Assembly: GCF_023283945.1 (NCBI RefSeq)
Contig: NZ_JAKIKW010000022.1
Coordinates: 1 to 64,000 of the forward strand
Direction: 5' to 3'
From: Shewanella gelidimarina
GTDB taxonomy: Bacteria; Pseudomonadota; Gammaproteobacteria; Enterobacterales; Shewanellaceae
Length of the DNA: 64,000 nt
In this document: in pieces, positions 45,969 through 55,619 of the stretch
Layout of the letters: each line of letters opens with the position of its first letter
How positions within the stretch are numbered: the stretch's first letter is position 1
Translations under genes and position numbers: made by a program
The notes under the pieces: generated by a model
Told to the model about the DNA's origin: nothing
What the model saw: only the letters and a program-made list of their open reading frames with translations
Database searches by the model: none

Positions 45969-46860
45969 GATTTCCACTCTGGGTGTGTTTCTGAGATCGC
46001 TTGGCGTAAGCTTGAGAAGTGCGATCAAAAATGATGGCTAGCGCGACAATGGCTAAACCGTTAAAGAGTCCGAGGGTGAAGTATTGGTTGGTGATCGACT
46101 TGAGTACGGGTTGACCCAGCCCCGTGACGCCAATCATCGAGGCAATAACGACCATTCCCAGTGCCATCATAATTGTCTGGTTAATGCCTGCCATAATGGT
46201 CGGAGAGGCGAGTGGTAACTGCACTCCCATAAGGCGTTGCATCGGACTTGCACCATAGGCGGTAGCAGCCTCTAGTACTTCTTTGTCTACCAGACGGATC
46301 CCGAGATTCGTGAGTCGAATAACGGGCGGAATGGCATAAATTACCACGGCAATCACGCCGGGCACTTTGCCAATACCGAGTAACATGACCACGGGGATCA
46401 GGTACACGAAGGCTGGCATGGTTTGCATGACATCCAAAATCGGCGTCACTATTGAGCGAGTTCGATTACTGCGGGCCATTAATATACCAATGGGTACGCC
46501 GAGTACGATGGCTAATAGCGTGCACACGGTAATGATACTGAGAGTACGCATGGTATTTTCCCACATACCGAAATAACCGATAAGTAGAAATGACACCACC
46601 ACGCCGACAGATAGCTTCCATGAACGACTGGTTAAGTAAACTAATGCAGTAATTGACAGCAGCACAGCCCACCAAGGTGATTGTACCAACAGCTTTTCAA
46701 ACCAGATAAGAAAGTCGAGCAGCGGATCAAAGAAAGACTCGATGACATCACCATACTCACGGGAAAAGTCCCGAAAGGTGCTGTCTAAATATTTGCGAAT
46801 TTCCAATAACGTTTCACGGTCCATCTTTGGAAATTTGCTGAGCCAAGAAAAGTCAGCCAT
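45961..46860 (-). CDS. proW: Glycine betaine/proline-type ABC transporter permease
   Basis: 299 aa with several membrane helices and the EAATAYGASPMQRLMGVQLP coupling loop of binding-protein-dependent permeases. A long N-terminal segment (about 1-50) precedes the first helix, as in ProW. Overlaps proV by a few bases. Confidence 0.93.
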   Translation of the reverse strand: MADFSWLSKFPKMDRETLLEIRKYLDSTFRDFSREYGDVIESFFDPLLDFLIWFEKLLVQSPWWAVLLSITALVYLTSRSWKLSVGVVVSFLLIGYFGMWENTMRTLSIITVCTLLAIVLGVPIGILMARSNRTRSIVTPILDVMQTMPAFVYLIPVVMLLGIGKVPGVIAVVIYAIPPVIRLTNLGIRLVDKEVLEAATAYGASPMQRLMGVQLPLASPTIMAGINQTIMMALGMVVIASMIGVTGLGQPVLKSITNQYFTLGLFNGLAIVALAIIFDRTSQAYAKRSQKHTQSGNHD

Positions 46861-46901
46861 TGTTACCTCTATCGTTTTTTATACGGAATAATCTAGATCA
46901 G

Positions 46902-46940
46902 AAACAAAAACGCGAAGCTTTGTTGGCCTCGCGTTTTGTT
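46902..46940 (-). terminator. Attenuator hairpin between proX and proW
   Basis: On the minus strand AAAACGCGA / TCGCGTTTT with a T-rich tail lies in the 85-bp gap after proX. Such hairpins let the binding protein be made in excess over the membrane parts. Confidence 0.7.
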
Positions 46941-46945
46941 TAGAT

Positions 46946-47950
46946 TTAGAGTGCTTTTACTGCCAATCTTACTTTTGCGGCAACATCAGCAGGAACCCAT
47001 TTAAGCCATATGTCTTCATGCTTCATTAGGAAGTACTCGGCGGCGATATTACCATCAGCCTGATTGTCTTCCATCCAAGCCAGCAAGCCGTTCATCTGGG
47101 CATTGGTGATAGAACGTTTAGCAAGATACTCAAATTCTTGAGTTGATTTTTTAGCAAAAGCTGCGGTGGTAACCGTTTGCACTAATGCTGATGGGTACAT
47201 GGTGACTTTAGGATCTGCGCACTCTACGTTAGAGATACAGTCACGAAAATGGTCTTCATCGATACCGGTACCAAAATCGACCTTAACCATGTTGTACTTA
47301 CCCAATATTGCAGTGGGTGCCCAGTAATAACCAAACCAAGGCTTTTCACGCTCGTAAGCACGGGCGATGGAACCTGATAGACCTGCTCCTGAACCCGGAT
47401 TGACAAGATCAAACCCTGCATCACTTAGTTTTAGTGCTCGAAACAGATTTTCAGCGGTGATCTGACAGCCCCAACCCGCAGGGCAGCCATAAAAAGCGCC
47501 ACGTTCTGGATCTTCTGGATGCTCAAAGGTTTTTACTTTGGCAATAATACCCGCGATGGTTTTCAGGCTTGGGTCTTTATCGACCATATATTGGGGTACC
47601 CAAAAACCTTCTTCACCGCCATCAGAGAGTGATTTACCTGCAATTGCTAAGCGCTTCTCCTTGATGCCTCGTTCGATAAGATCTTTAACGTTGTTGCTCC
47701 AGATCTCAGGCGCGATGTCCGGCTCTCCTTTTTCAACCATTGAGGTGCTCGTTGGCATCGTATCGCCAGGGATTAACTCCGCTTCGCAACCGTAACCATG
47801 TTCTAAAATAAAGCGATCCACATTGGCGATTAATGAAGCTGAACTCCAGTTCATATCTGCGATGGTGACTTTACCGCATTGCTCTTCGGCAAAGACTTGA
47901 TGTGTCGCGGTACTAAGCAGTAATCCGCCAATCAAAATTATACTTTTCAT
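46946..47950 (-). CDS. proX: Betaine/choline-type ABC transporter substrate-binding protein
   Basis: 334 aa from the ATG at 47950, chosen because GGAGCTCTT lies just before it and a signal peptide begins there (KSIILIGGLLLSTATHQVFA). The mature part is an OpuAC-type binding protein: GKVTIADMNW, AELIPGD, WGCQITAENLFRAL and several Trp/Tyr suited to an aromatic box for quaternary amines. First gene of proXWV-porin. An extension to 48004 is possible but lacks a signal. Confidence 0.88.
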   Translation of the reverse strand: MKSIILIGGLLLSTATHQVFAEEQCGKVTIADMNWSSASLIANVDRFILEHGYGCEAELIPGDTMPTSTSMVEKGEPDIAPEIWSNNVKDLIERGIKEKRLAIAGKSLSDGGEEGFWVPQYMVDKDPSLKTIAGIIAKVKTFEHPEDPERGAFYGCPAGWGCQITAENLFRALKLSDAGFDLVNPGSGAGLSGSIARAYEREKPWFGYYWAPTAILGKYNMVKVDFGTGIDEDHFRDCISNVECADPKVTMYPSALVQTVTTAAFAKKSTQEFEYLAKRSITNAQMNGLLAWMEDNQADGNIAAEYFLMKHEDIWLKWVPADVAAKVRLAVKAL

Positions 47951-48630
47951 AAGAGCTCCGTGCTCGAGTTGAGAGTTTGTTGCGCACGTGCCTTTAACTA
48001 ACAATGGTTAGAGTTCAAACTAGGGGCTGTGCTTCGATTCTTGCAGGTGACAGTAATGTGACAAACATATTACCAAGAGTAGGGCTAAATAAAGCGTTTG
48101 AGAGCGTAAATTAACACAATAGTGGCGTGGTTAACAGTTTAGTACTTCAAACTTGCTACCTTAATCAATTCCGCCCTCATAAATGTGATTAGAGCTCAAA
48201 CTAATCGTGACCTATTGGGTATTAGTTGGGTTGCTAGTCTGCTGGTTTTGCTCTGTAGACTGGCTATCTGCACATTGCTAACTATTGGTGATGAGCATGC
48301 TGTGCTTGTCAGTTGCAGGGTGGGTGTTTAGGTCGTGATGTGATGCTCGACGGAGCATTGCATCCCAGGGGCTTTAGTAAGCTCTTGCAGTGATGCCAGC
48401 TGAAAGCACCGTCATTGCATGACTGCCATTAACAGTCACAGACCGAATTGAATCGACATTGTCAAAATGACCTAATTAGACATCAGGTCACTTACAGTCA
48501 ATAAAAGTAAGCAGGCATTGAGGAAATCGATTGTACTTGTATTTGAGACAATCAAACTCACGCTGGACACTTAAAGAACTAACTGATTATCTCGTAAAAT
48601 AGCGCTCTAATTTATTGGAGCGTTATCAAG
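47951..48630. other. Control region upstream of proX and the patatin gene
   Basis: About 680 bp between divergent genes. TTAGAG-T/C-TCAAACTA occurs at 48008-48022 and 48189-48203 (14 of 15 identical), possibly operator copies. A small hairpin ATGCTC / GAGCAT lies at 48343-48358. No gene seen. Confidence 0.5.
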
Positions 48631-50934
48631 TTGCAGAAAGTATTCGCTATAAGCGTCAAGTGCGTTGTGTTGGTCATTGGGTTCTATGCTACTCAAGTTT
48701 TTGCTGTGGTCGTTGAGACTGATTCGGCCGCAGTCACCGTCACCGTTGTAGACTCTGCACCCACAAGACTAAAAGTCGGTTTGGCGTTAAGCGGCGGCGG
48801 TGCAAAAGGGGCTGCTCATGTTGGCGTATTACGCTATTTAGAAGCTAACCATATTGCCGTTGATTACATTGCTGGCACCAGTATTGGCGCGTATGTCGGA
48901 GGGCTTTATGCGTTGGGTTACAGTGCTGATGATATAGAAAATATCATGCTAAACCTCGACTGGAACAGTGGCTTTGATGATGCAGTGCCACGTCAGGCAT
49001 TAAATTATCATGACAAACAAGATTTTGACCGTTTCAATCTGCCGTTTGAATTTGGCTCTCTTGATGGTGAAATCCTAATGCCACAGGGCATACTGCGTGG
49101 ACAAACCATGGGTAACTTATACATTAAGTCTGCCGGTATAGTGCCTCGTCAGCGCTCGTTTGATGGTCTGGCCATTCCCTTCAGAGCGATTGCGACCGAT
49201 ATTGTGACGGGCAATGCTGTAGTGCTCGACTCTGGTAACCTATTAACGGCAATGCAAGCGTCGGCGTCGGTGCCGGGAATATTGCAGCCGGTCGAAATCG
49301 ACGGCAAGTATCTGGCTGATGGCGGCATGGTCAGTAATATGCCAGCCGATACGGTGCGCGAGATGGGTGCTGATATCGTTATCGCTATTGATATTGGTTC
49401 CGAGCTTGCGCCGAAAGAGCAGTTAAAAGATAGTTTTGCCATTTTAGCGCAGCTGTCTACCATGATGACCCGGGCAAATGCGGTACAGCAAATCTCAAAC
49501 TTACAACCACAAGATATCCTTATTCGTCCTGACATTAGCCAGCTCGATACCACTGATTTTAGCAGTATGCCGCTTGGCCTTGAGAAAGGTGAACAAGCTG
49601 CAATAGTTCATAAAGAACAACTCTTAGCGCTTCAAATTTCCGCTGAGCATTTTGCTCAGTATCAAGCTGAACGTCTGGCTTATAAGCAAGAGTTACTGGC
49701 GTTTCAGCAGCAGCCAATTGATAGCATCGTGTTGGTTAACAACAGTGAAACCAGTAGCAAAACGATTGAAACAGCTTTAAGTATCACAGCGGGAAATAGC
49801 GTCGAGGCGGAAGAGATCGTCGAGGCAATTGATCGTGTTTATGCACTGAACACTTTTGAACGGGTAGAGGTGGAGGCGCTCAGCAGTGCTGATCACGGTA
49901 AGGAGTTACAGCTTAAAACGCAGCAGAAAAGCTGGGGGCCAAATTTCTTCGATATCGGTTTTTCATGGGAGGAGGATTTTGGTGAAATATCCGATCTTAA
50001 ACTCGATCTGCTTTATAGCATGAATAACATTGCAGGGACTGACGGTCAGCTGCGTTTTGAGCTCTCGTCAGGCAGAGCAAAACAGCTCGCCAGCGAGTAT
50101 CGTTTGCCATTGGATTCACTTGAAAAATTTTATTGGAAAACTCGCTACCAGTTTTCACAAGAGGAGCAATTGTACTTTTGGGATAATAAGCGCAGCCTTA
50201 AAACGGTAACCAAAGCTCACAATATCAGTACGTCGCTAGGCATTAACGTGACTAATAATATGATCATAGAACTGGGTTTTTCAGCCGAAACCGGTGAAAT
50301 TGAGGGGCCGACTATTGTTAACGTCGATCTGGACTATGATACCTATTCTAGTTTTGCACTGGTGAGTTATGATTCCTTGGATAGCTATAGTTTTCCGCGT
50401 AAAGGCACACTTTTCTATTTCAAAGGCGCCTATAGCAAGGATGAATTGCAACCGCTAACCTTACCTGGCGTTGGTGAGGTGGTGGGTGATACTGAGCTGT
50501 TCAATTACGAGTTTGCCTTTAAACATGCTCGCAGTTTTAAGCAGCATACTTTGATTAATAAAATTAAAGTCAGTGGTACGGATAGCGATCAAATTAGTCT
50601 GATCCACACTCACGAACTTGGCGGCTTTTTAAATCTTTCTGGTTTGCATAAAGATGCCTTAGTCGGTTCGCAACTGATCTACGGCTCGCTAATCTATCAA
50701 TACCGTATCGACTGGAATGGCTTTGGCGGCAGAATGATACCAATCTACTTAGGTGCCTCTGCTGAGGCAGGAAATGTTTGGCAGTATAAAAGTGAGCGTG
50801 GCTTGGATGACCTGATTTATGCCAGCAGTATTTTTATCGGCACTGAAACTGAGTTTGGCCCCGCAGTACTCGGCTTTGGGGTTAACGACCAGCATCATAA
50901 AACGCTTTACCTGACCTTAGGAAAGACCTTTTAG
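48631..50934 (+). CDS. Patatin-like phospholipase with Omp85-type barrel
   Basis: 767 aa from a TTG start. Signal peptide at about 1-24. The patatin domain (about 50-240) has LSGGGAKGAAHVGVL (oxyanion loop), GTSIGAYVGG (nucleophile Ser in GxSxG) and LADGGMVSNMP (catalytic Asp). A POTRA-like segment (about 350-420) and a C-terminal beta barrel (about 430-767) ending in Phe follow, as in PlpD-type type Vd proteins. PlpD-class proteins release a lipase through their own barrel. Start codon choice is moderate. Confidence 0.9.
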   Translation: MQKVFAISVKCVVLVIGFYATQVFAVVVETDSAAVTVTVVDSAPTRLKVGLALSGGGAKGAAHVGVLRYLEANHIAVDYIAGTSIGAYVGGLYALGYSADDIENIMLNLDWNSGFDDAVPRQALNYHDKQDFDRFNLPFEFGSLDGEILMPQGILRGQTMGNLYIKSAGIVPRQRSFDGLAIPFRAIATDIVTGNAVVLDSGNLLTAMQASASVPGILQPVEIDGKYLADGGMVSNMPADTVREMGADIVIAIDIGSELAPKEQLKDSFAILAQLSTMMTRANAVQQISNLQPQDILIRPDISQLDTTDFSSMPLGLEKGEQAAIVHKEQLLALQISAEHFAQYQAERLAYKQELLAFQQQPIDSIVLVNNSETSSKTIETALSITAGNSVEAEEIVEAIDRVYALNTFERVEVEALSSADHGKELQLKTQQKSWGPNFFDIGFSWEEDFGEISDLKLDLLYSMNNIAGTDGQLRFELSSGRAKQLASEYRLPLDSLEKFYWKTRYQFSQEEQLYFWDNKRSLKTVTKAHNISTSLGINVTNNMIIELGFSAETGEIEGPTIVNVDLDYDTYSSFALVSYDSLDSYSFPRKGTLFYFKGAYSKDELQPLTLPGVGEVVGDTELFNYEFAFKHARSFKQHTLINKIKVSGTDSDQISLIHTHELGGFLNLSGLHKDALVGSQLIYGSLIYQYRIDWNGFGGRMIPIYLGASAEAGNVWQYKSERGLDDLIYASSIFIGTETEFGPAVLGFGVNDQHHKTLYLTLGKTF

Positions 50935-51344
50935 CGTGTTGGGTGCTCTATGCCTCTAATAGAGCGCTGAGTTGATATTGTCATTTAAGCCGTCGCTCGG
51001 ATATCTGGCACCTCGTGGAAGAGGTGCTTATGACTAGAATACAAAACCAAACCCTCTCTTCACTACTGCTACCGTCATAAACCGCAGTTAACTCTCAACA
51101 ATGATATTCAGATGCCACAATTATTACCATCACAAGTGGATGGATACAGCAACCTCGAGGATTGTTACTGTACAGAAAAAGAAATTTTCAGATTGAGTGC
51201 ATTATCAAACCAAGTCAGTTGAGTATAATTCAATCAACAAAATTGACATGGCAATACGCCTGTTAGCTTCTAAACTTTAAATCTACTTGGCGCTGCAGTT
51301 GAACAAGGTTCTTTGCTGCAGGCTGAGTTAATTAAGGAGCCAAA
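50935..51344. other. Intergenic region after the patatin gene
   Basis: About 410 bp. GCACCTC / GAGGTGC hairpin at 51008-51027 without a T-run; otherwise nothing recognised. Confidence 0.45.
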
Positions 51345-51611
51345 ATGGCTGGTGGTTGGGCCCGCGACGGGGCAGTGCAAGATCAAATCGATAATAGTAT
51401 CGAAGATGGCGTGGCGCATATTCGTAGTGAACTATCGCTTGGACAAAGTCTGTTCGACTGTGAAGAGTGCGATAAACCCATCCTCGAGGCGCGTAGACGA
51501 GCTGTTCAAGGCGTTCGTTTGTGTGTTGAATGTCAAAGCGAGCGAGATAAACGGCACAGTAACATGGCACTGTTTAATCGCCGAGGCAGTAAAGATAGTC
51601 AATTACGTTAA
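51345..51611 (+). CDS. DksA/TraR-family zinc-finger protein
   Basis: 88 aa. A C-terminal four-Cys zinc finger reads CEEC ... CVEC (about 40-43 and 61-64), as in the small YbiI/TraR group, which may bind RNA polymerase like DksA but lacks the long coiled coil. GGAG lies just before the ATG. Monocistronic. Confidence 0.9.
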   Translation: MAGGWARDGAVQDQIDNSIEDGVAHIRSELSLGQSLFDCEECDKPILEARRRAVQGVRLCVECQSERDKRHSNMALFNRRGSKDSQLR

Positions 51612-51676
51612 GGTCGACGCTAAGGCGGGATCCATGTTGATAACCGTATATTAGTCAGATTAGTAATTCAGTTGAT

Positions 51677-51743
51677 TATTACCATATGGTAAAAGTAAAT
51701 TGCATAATAGTGGGATTATCATTTGTTGTGCCCTCGCTATAAT
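51677..51743 (+). promoter_or_regulatory. frmA promoter with the conserved 45-bp block
   Basis: The block 51677-51721 contains the perfect palindrome TTACCATATGGTAA (51679-51692) and ends in GGGATTATCA. The -10 TATAAT lies at 51738-51743, offset 61 from the block start. No good -35: ATTATC at the block end occupies that place. The palindrome centre is about -64 from the expected start, where LysR-type regulators place their recognition site. Confidence 0.8.
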
Positions 51744-51813
51744 GTTCGCATATTCATTACGGCGCTGGTTCAGATAAGACCGTTTATACACTCTATCAAT
51801 CTAGGAATTTAAG

Positions 51814-52944
51814 ATGACAGCACAGACAATCAAATCTAAAGCCGCAGTCGCTTGGGCCGTAGGCCAGCCACTCTCTATGGAAATCGTCGATGTTATGCCA
51901 CCGCAAAAAGGCGAAGTTCGAGTCAAGATGATTGCTACCGGTGTTTGCCATACCGATGCATTCACATTATCTGGCGATGACCCAGAAGGGATCTTCCCTT
52001 GTATTTTAGGTCACGAAGGTGGCGGTATCGTTGAGTCAATTGGCGAAGGCGTAACTAGCGTTCAAGTCGGCGACCATGTCATTCCTTTATATACGCCAGA
52101 ATGTGGCGAGTGTAAGTTCTGTAAGTCTGGTAAGACTAACTTATGCCAGAAAATCCGTGAAACTCAAGGTAAAGGTTTGATGCCAGACGGCACTACGCGT
52201 TTTTCAAAAGATGGCGTCGATATTTTCCACTACATGGGATGCTCAACCTTTTCTGAATACACCGTATTACCTGAAATTTCACTAGCAAAAGTGAACCCTA
52301 AAGCACCACTTGAAGAGGTGTGTCTATTGGGTTGTGGTGTAACCACAGGTATGGGCGCAGTCATGAATACCGCAAAAGTTGAAGAGGGCGCTACGGTTGC
52401 CATCTTTGGTATGGGTGGTATTGGTCTGTCGGCGGTTATTGGCGCTGCAATGGCTAAAGCCAGCCGCATTATCGCTATCGACATTAACGAAAGTAAGTTC
52501 GACTTAGCTCGTCAACTGGGCGCGACTGACTGCATTAATCCAAAAGATTACGACAAGCCAATTCAAGATGTGATTGTAGAGCTTACCGATGGCGGCGTTG
52601 ATTACTCATTTGAGTGTATCGGTAACGTTAACGTCATGCGAAGCGCGCTTGAGTGTTGCCATAAAGGTTGGGGCGAATCAGTGGTTATTGGTGTAGCAGG
52701 TGCAGGTCAAGAGATCTCAACCCGTCCATTCCAACTCGTGACTGGTCGCGTATGGAGAGGCAGCGCTTTTGGTGGTGTTAAAGGCCGCTCAGAGCTACCT
52801 GAGTACGTTGAACGTTATTTGGCGGGTGAGTTTAAGTTAAGCGACTTTATTACTCATACTATGGCGCTTGAGCAGGTTAATGAAGCATTTGACCTTATGC
52901 ATGAAGGTAAGAGTATTCGTACTGTTATTCACTTCGACAAGTAA
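51814..52944 (+). CDS. frmA: S-(hydroxymethyl)glutathione dehydrogenase (class III alcohol dehydrogenase)
   Basis: 376 aa zinc dehydrogenase that oxidises the formaldehyde-glutathione adduct to S-formylglutathione with NAD. Catalytic zinc ligands lie in GVCHTD and LGHEGGGIVE, the structural zinc in CGECKFCKSGKTNLC, and the NAD fold has FGMGGIGLSAV. GTSFGG-type residues and the class III motif GSAFGGVKGRSELP are present. Followed by fghA 99 bp on. Confidence 0.95.
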   Translation: MTAQTIKSKAAVAWAVGQPLSMEIVDVMPPQKGEVRVKMIATGVCHTDAFTLSGDDPEGIFPCILGHEGGGIVESIGEGVTSVQVGDHVIPLYTPECGECKFCKSGKTNLCQKIRETQGKGLMPDGTTRFSKDGVDIFHYMGCSTFSEYTVLPEISLAKVNPKAPLEEVCLLGCGVTTGMGAVMNTAKVEEGATVAIFGMGGIGLSAVIGAAMAKASRIIAIDINESKFDLARQLGATDCINPKDYDKPIQDVIVELTDGGVDYSFECIGNVNVMRSALECCHKGWGESVVIGVAGAGQEISTRPFQLVTGRVWRGSAFGGVKGRSELPEYVERYLAGEFKLSDFITHTMALEQVNEAFDLMHEGKSIRTVIHFDK

Positions 52945-52959
52945 ACTATCAAAATAAGT

Positions 52960-53020
52960 GGATAGGGCGTAAGCCCCTATCCAGCCGCTTTCGCATTAAC
53001 TGTCATCGATAGTTAATGCG
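52960..53020 (+). other. Hairpins between frmA and fghA
   Basis: GGATAGGG / CCCTATCC (52960-52982) and a perfect 10-bp CGCATTAACT / AGTTAATGCG (52992-53020), no T-runs. They may set the ratio of the two transcripts. Confidence 0.45.
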
Positions 53021-53043
53021 TCAGCGCTTTAAGAGACTCAAGT

Positions 53044-53883
53044 ATGACAATCGAAAATATCAGTGTGAACAAGAGTTTTGGCGGCTGGAATAAGCAGTAT
53101 ACCCACCACTCAGAAGCGTTAAATTGTAAGATGCGCTTTGCTATCTATCTGCCACCTCAAGCGTCAAATGGCCAAAAAGTACCCGTATTATATTGGTTGT
53201 CAGGCTTAACCTGTACTGATGAAAACTTTATGCATAAAGCCGGTGCACAAGCGCTAGCTGCAGAGTTGGGTATCGCAATTGTTGCACCAGATACTAGCCC
53301 GCGTGGCGAAGGTGTGGCTGATGATGCCGGTTATGATTTAGGCCAAGGTGCAGGTTTTTACGTTAACGCAACGCAAGCGCCGTGGAATCGTCATTACCAA
53401 ATGTATGATTACGTGGTTGATGAGCTACCAAAATTGATTGAGTCTATGTTCCCTGTCAGTGACAAGCGCTCAATAGCGGGTCATTCAATGGGCGGACATG
53501 GTGCCTTGGTTATCGCTATGCGCAATGCTGAGGCTTATCAGTCAGTGTCGGCGTTTAGCCCAATCAGCAACCCGGTTAATTGCCCTTGGGGCAAGAAGGC
53601 GTTTACCGCTTATTTGGGCCGTGACACTAATGCATGGCAGGATTACGATGCGAGCCTATTGATGCGTAAAGCCAGCGTGTTTGTGCCGGCGTTAGTTGAT
53701 CAAGGCGAAGGCGATAATTTCCTTGGCGAGCAGCTCAAGCCTGAAGTACTGCAAGCCGCCGCTAAAGTGAGTGGTTATCCGCTGACTTTGAATCTGCATG
53801 AAGGTTATGATCACAGCTACTTCTTCATCTCGAGCTTTATTGAACAACACTTACGCTTTCATGCTGCTCACTTGAGAGACTAG
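53044..53883 (+). CDS. fghA: S-formylglutathione hydrolase
   Basis: 279 aa alpha/beta hydrolase. It cleaves S-formylglutathione to formate and glutathione, completing the frmA route. WLSGLTCTDENF, nucleophile Ser in IAGHSMGGHGALV, Asp in LVDQGEGDNFL and His near HEGYDHSYFFI are all present. Confidence 0.95.
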   Translation: MTIENISVNKSFGGWNKQYTHHSEALNCKMRFAIYLPPQASNGQKVPVLYWLSGLTCTDENFMHKAGAQALAAELGIAIVAPDTSPRGEGVADDAGYDLGQGAGFYVNATQAPWNRHYQMYDYVVDELPKLIESMFPVSDKRSIAGHSMGGHGALVIAMRNAEAYQSVSAFSPISNPVNCPWGKKAFTAYLGRDTNAWQDYDASLLMRKASVFVPALVDQGEGDNFLGEQLKPEVLQAAAKVSGYPLTLNLHEGYDHSYFFISSFIEQHLRFHAAHLRD

Positions 53884-53901
53884 CGTTACATTACCCTATT
53901 A

Positions 53902-53933
53902 TAAAAATGCCGCATTATCGCGGCATTTTTTAT
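53902..53933 (+). terminator. Terminator after fghA
   Basis: AAAAATGCCGC, loop ATTATC, GCGGCATTTTTT: strong stem and T-run. Confidence 0.88.
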
Positions 53934-54289
53934 GCGCAGTAGTTATTAAATTTCCTCGGAATCACTCACCTTATTCGTGGTTCATTTAGCAAGCCTTTCG
54001 ATAGAAAAGTACACCTTATGGACTTTGTTTTTTAGGGCAGGCAATGAAAGTGATCATGGTTGGTGTTTTACATGCTTTATGGGACTGAATGGCGAGTGCG
54101 ATGATTCACTTCTCTCAAGATCAAAGCTATTAGCGAATAATGGCAATGCATTCTTCACTATGGCTGCGTAGGCGAGGTATAAACAGCTAGTGATATTGAG
54201 CTTGTTACTACCCGTTAGCAAGTGAGGCGAGTGTTTGCACTCTGCTATTTTAGCGCTAGAGTTAAGCTAATTCATATCAGGAGAAAACA
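53934..54289. other. Intergenic region
   Basis: About 355 bp with no supported gene. A 64-codon frame from a GTG at 53977 has no ribosome site and is rejected. Confidence 0.4.
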
Positions 54290-54757
54290 ATGAAAATATG
54301 GAATATAGTTGTGATTGGGCTTGCGATAGTTTTAGCAGGTTGCGCATCAACGGAAGCTTCAAAAGAGCGGGCGGCAATGTATGAGTTTCCTGAGTTAGAG
54401 CAAGTTAATTCCATTGATAATTTTAGAATGGATGGTTGGGAAGAGGTTGATAAGTATTCGCTGATAGTCAATAGCAGGCCAAGAGAGATCTATCTGTTGA
54501 TTTTAAATGGTGGTAATAATGATCTTAAGTTTGCCCAAGGATTACTCATTACATCAACCCTTGGTAAGGTAGAAGTTGGTTTTGATAGTGTCTCCACTCG
54601 AGACAACCCGCAAAGTAAGTACAATATTAAGCGTATGTACCGCATAAAAGATAAAGCGGAAAAAGAGCTTATAAAGCAAAAAATCCTCGCTTTCTCTGTT
54701 GATGAGAAAAATTTAGAAAATAAAAATCCTGAGGCCAGTAGCACTCGAGGCGATTAA
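54290..54757 (+). CDS. DUF6491-like lipoprotein
   Basis: 155 aa with lipobox LAGC (Cys about 18). A small beta domain (about 40-110) around NFRMDGWEEVDKYSLIVN and a charged, disordered tail resemble DUF6491 lipoproteins; certainty is low. GGAG before the ATG. Alone, with its own terminator. Confidence 0.75.
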   Translation: MKIWNIVVIGLAIVLAGCASTEASKERAAMYEFPELEQVNSIDNFRMDGWEEVDKYSLIVNSRPREIYLLILNGGNNDLKFAQGLLITSTLGKVEVGFDSVSTRDNPQSKYNIKRMYRIKDKAEKELIKQKILAFSVDEKNLENKNPEASSTRGD

Positions 54758-54791
54758 ATTGCCCACTTACCGCTGAGTGGAATAGGTCTAT

Positions 54792-54828
54792 AAAAAAGCC
54801 CGTCTATCAGTCGATAGACGGGCTTTTT
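54792..54828. terminator. Bidirectional terminator
   Basis: AGCCCGTCTATC / GATAGACGGGCT, perfect 12-bp stem with A- and T-runs, between convergent genes. Confidence 0.9.
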
Positions 54829-54884
54829 ACTGTAGACCATTCAGAGGGGTCATTAACCCGAATGGTTTTTAACTAAAGACCGCG

Positions 54885-55544
54885 TTAGCCTTTAATAAGA
54901 TAAGCGCCTTTGGTTGAAAGTGTCACCGTGATTGGCTCACTGGTTTTGTTTTTCCAATACCATCCGTGCGCACCTGCAAAAGGCGTGGTCAACGTGCCCT
55001 TCACTTGATCTGAGGTGGTGATGGTAAAACTTTCAAAGAAACCTGTTTTATCACCTTGAGGTTCGCCGTGAAAATCAAAATACAAGGGTGCGCCATTGGT
55101 GCGCCATTCATATTCTAAATGGGTTCCTTCATTCATCAGTAGTTTATATTCTAAGCCTTTACCCGCCGCAATAATGATGTCGACCGTATCTTGGCGTAGC
55201 CCCATCACTTCTGTACGAGTTTGTTTGATCTCAGCCACTGAGGGCGCATCGTTTATCACAATAGAGCCTGAACTTACCATTACGCCTGGCACGGCTTTAA
55301 TATTTGATGTACTAGGGAGTATAGGATCTGTCGCCGCGGTGGCTATTTTTGTTAAGCCTAATGATTGACCAATACCTGTTGGATCAATGTTGTACTCAGC
55401 GGGTAAAATCGCCGTGACTAATACAATCGCTGCAATGACGGTTGCGACGATACTCGCTTTCAGTAAGGTGGCGTTAGAGTGGACCGGTGCACTGAGTGGG
55501 TTGTTCACGGTGTTAGTTGCTTGGTTGTCTGTTTGCTGTGTCAT
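54885..55544 (-). CDS. Transmembrane anchor protein of unknown function
   Basis: 219 aa. A soluble Asn/Thr-rich start, one membrane helix (about 27-48), then a periplasmic domain ending in HGWYWKNKTSEPITVTL. The GAHGWYW segment is typical of the small 'transmembrane anchor' family found next to hupE/ureJ genes. Downstream of the HupE gene on the same strand; may hold or sense the metal complex. Confidence 0.75.
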   Translation of the reverse strand: MTQQTDNQATNTVNNPLSAPVHSNATLLKASIVATVIAAIVLVTAILPAEYNIDPTGIGQSLGLTKIATAATDPILPSTSNIKAVPGVMVSSGSIVINDAPSVAEIKQTRTEVMGLRQDTVDIIIAAGKGLEYKLLMNEGTHLEYEWRTNGAPLYFDFHGEPQGDKTGFFESFTITTSDQVKGTLTTPFAGAHGWYWKNKTSEPITVTLSTKGAYLIKG

Positions 55545-55619
55545 TATAGTTCCTAAATTTGTATTTACGCATGCGTATTTAGCTGCATTTTTCTGTTGGT
55601 AGCAGCTTTGGAATCTGCT

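Noticed and set aside
53977..54171. 64-codon frame after fghA
   Set aside because: GTG start without a ribosome site and no family resemblance.
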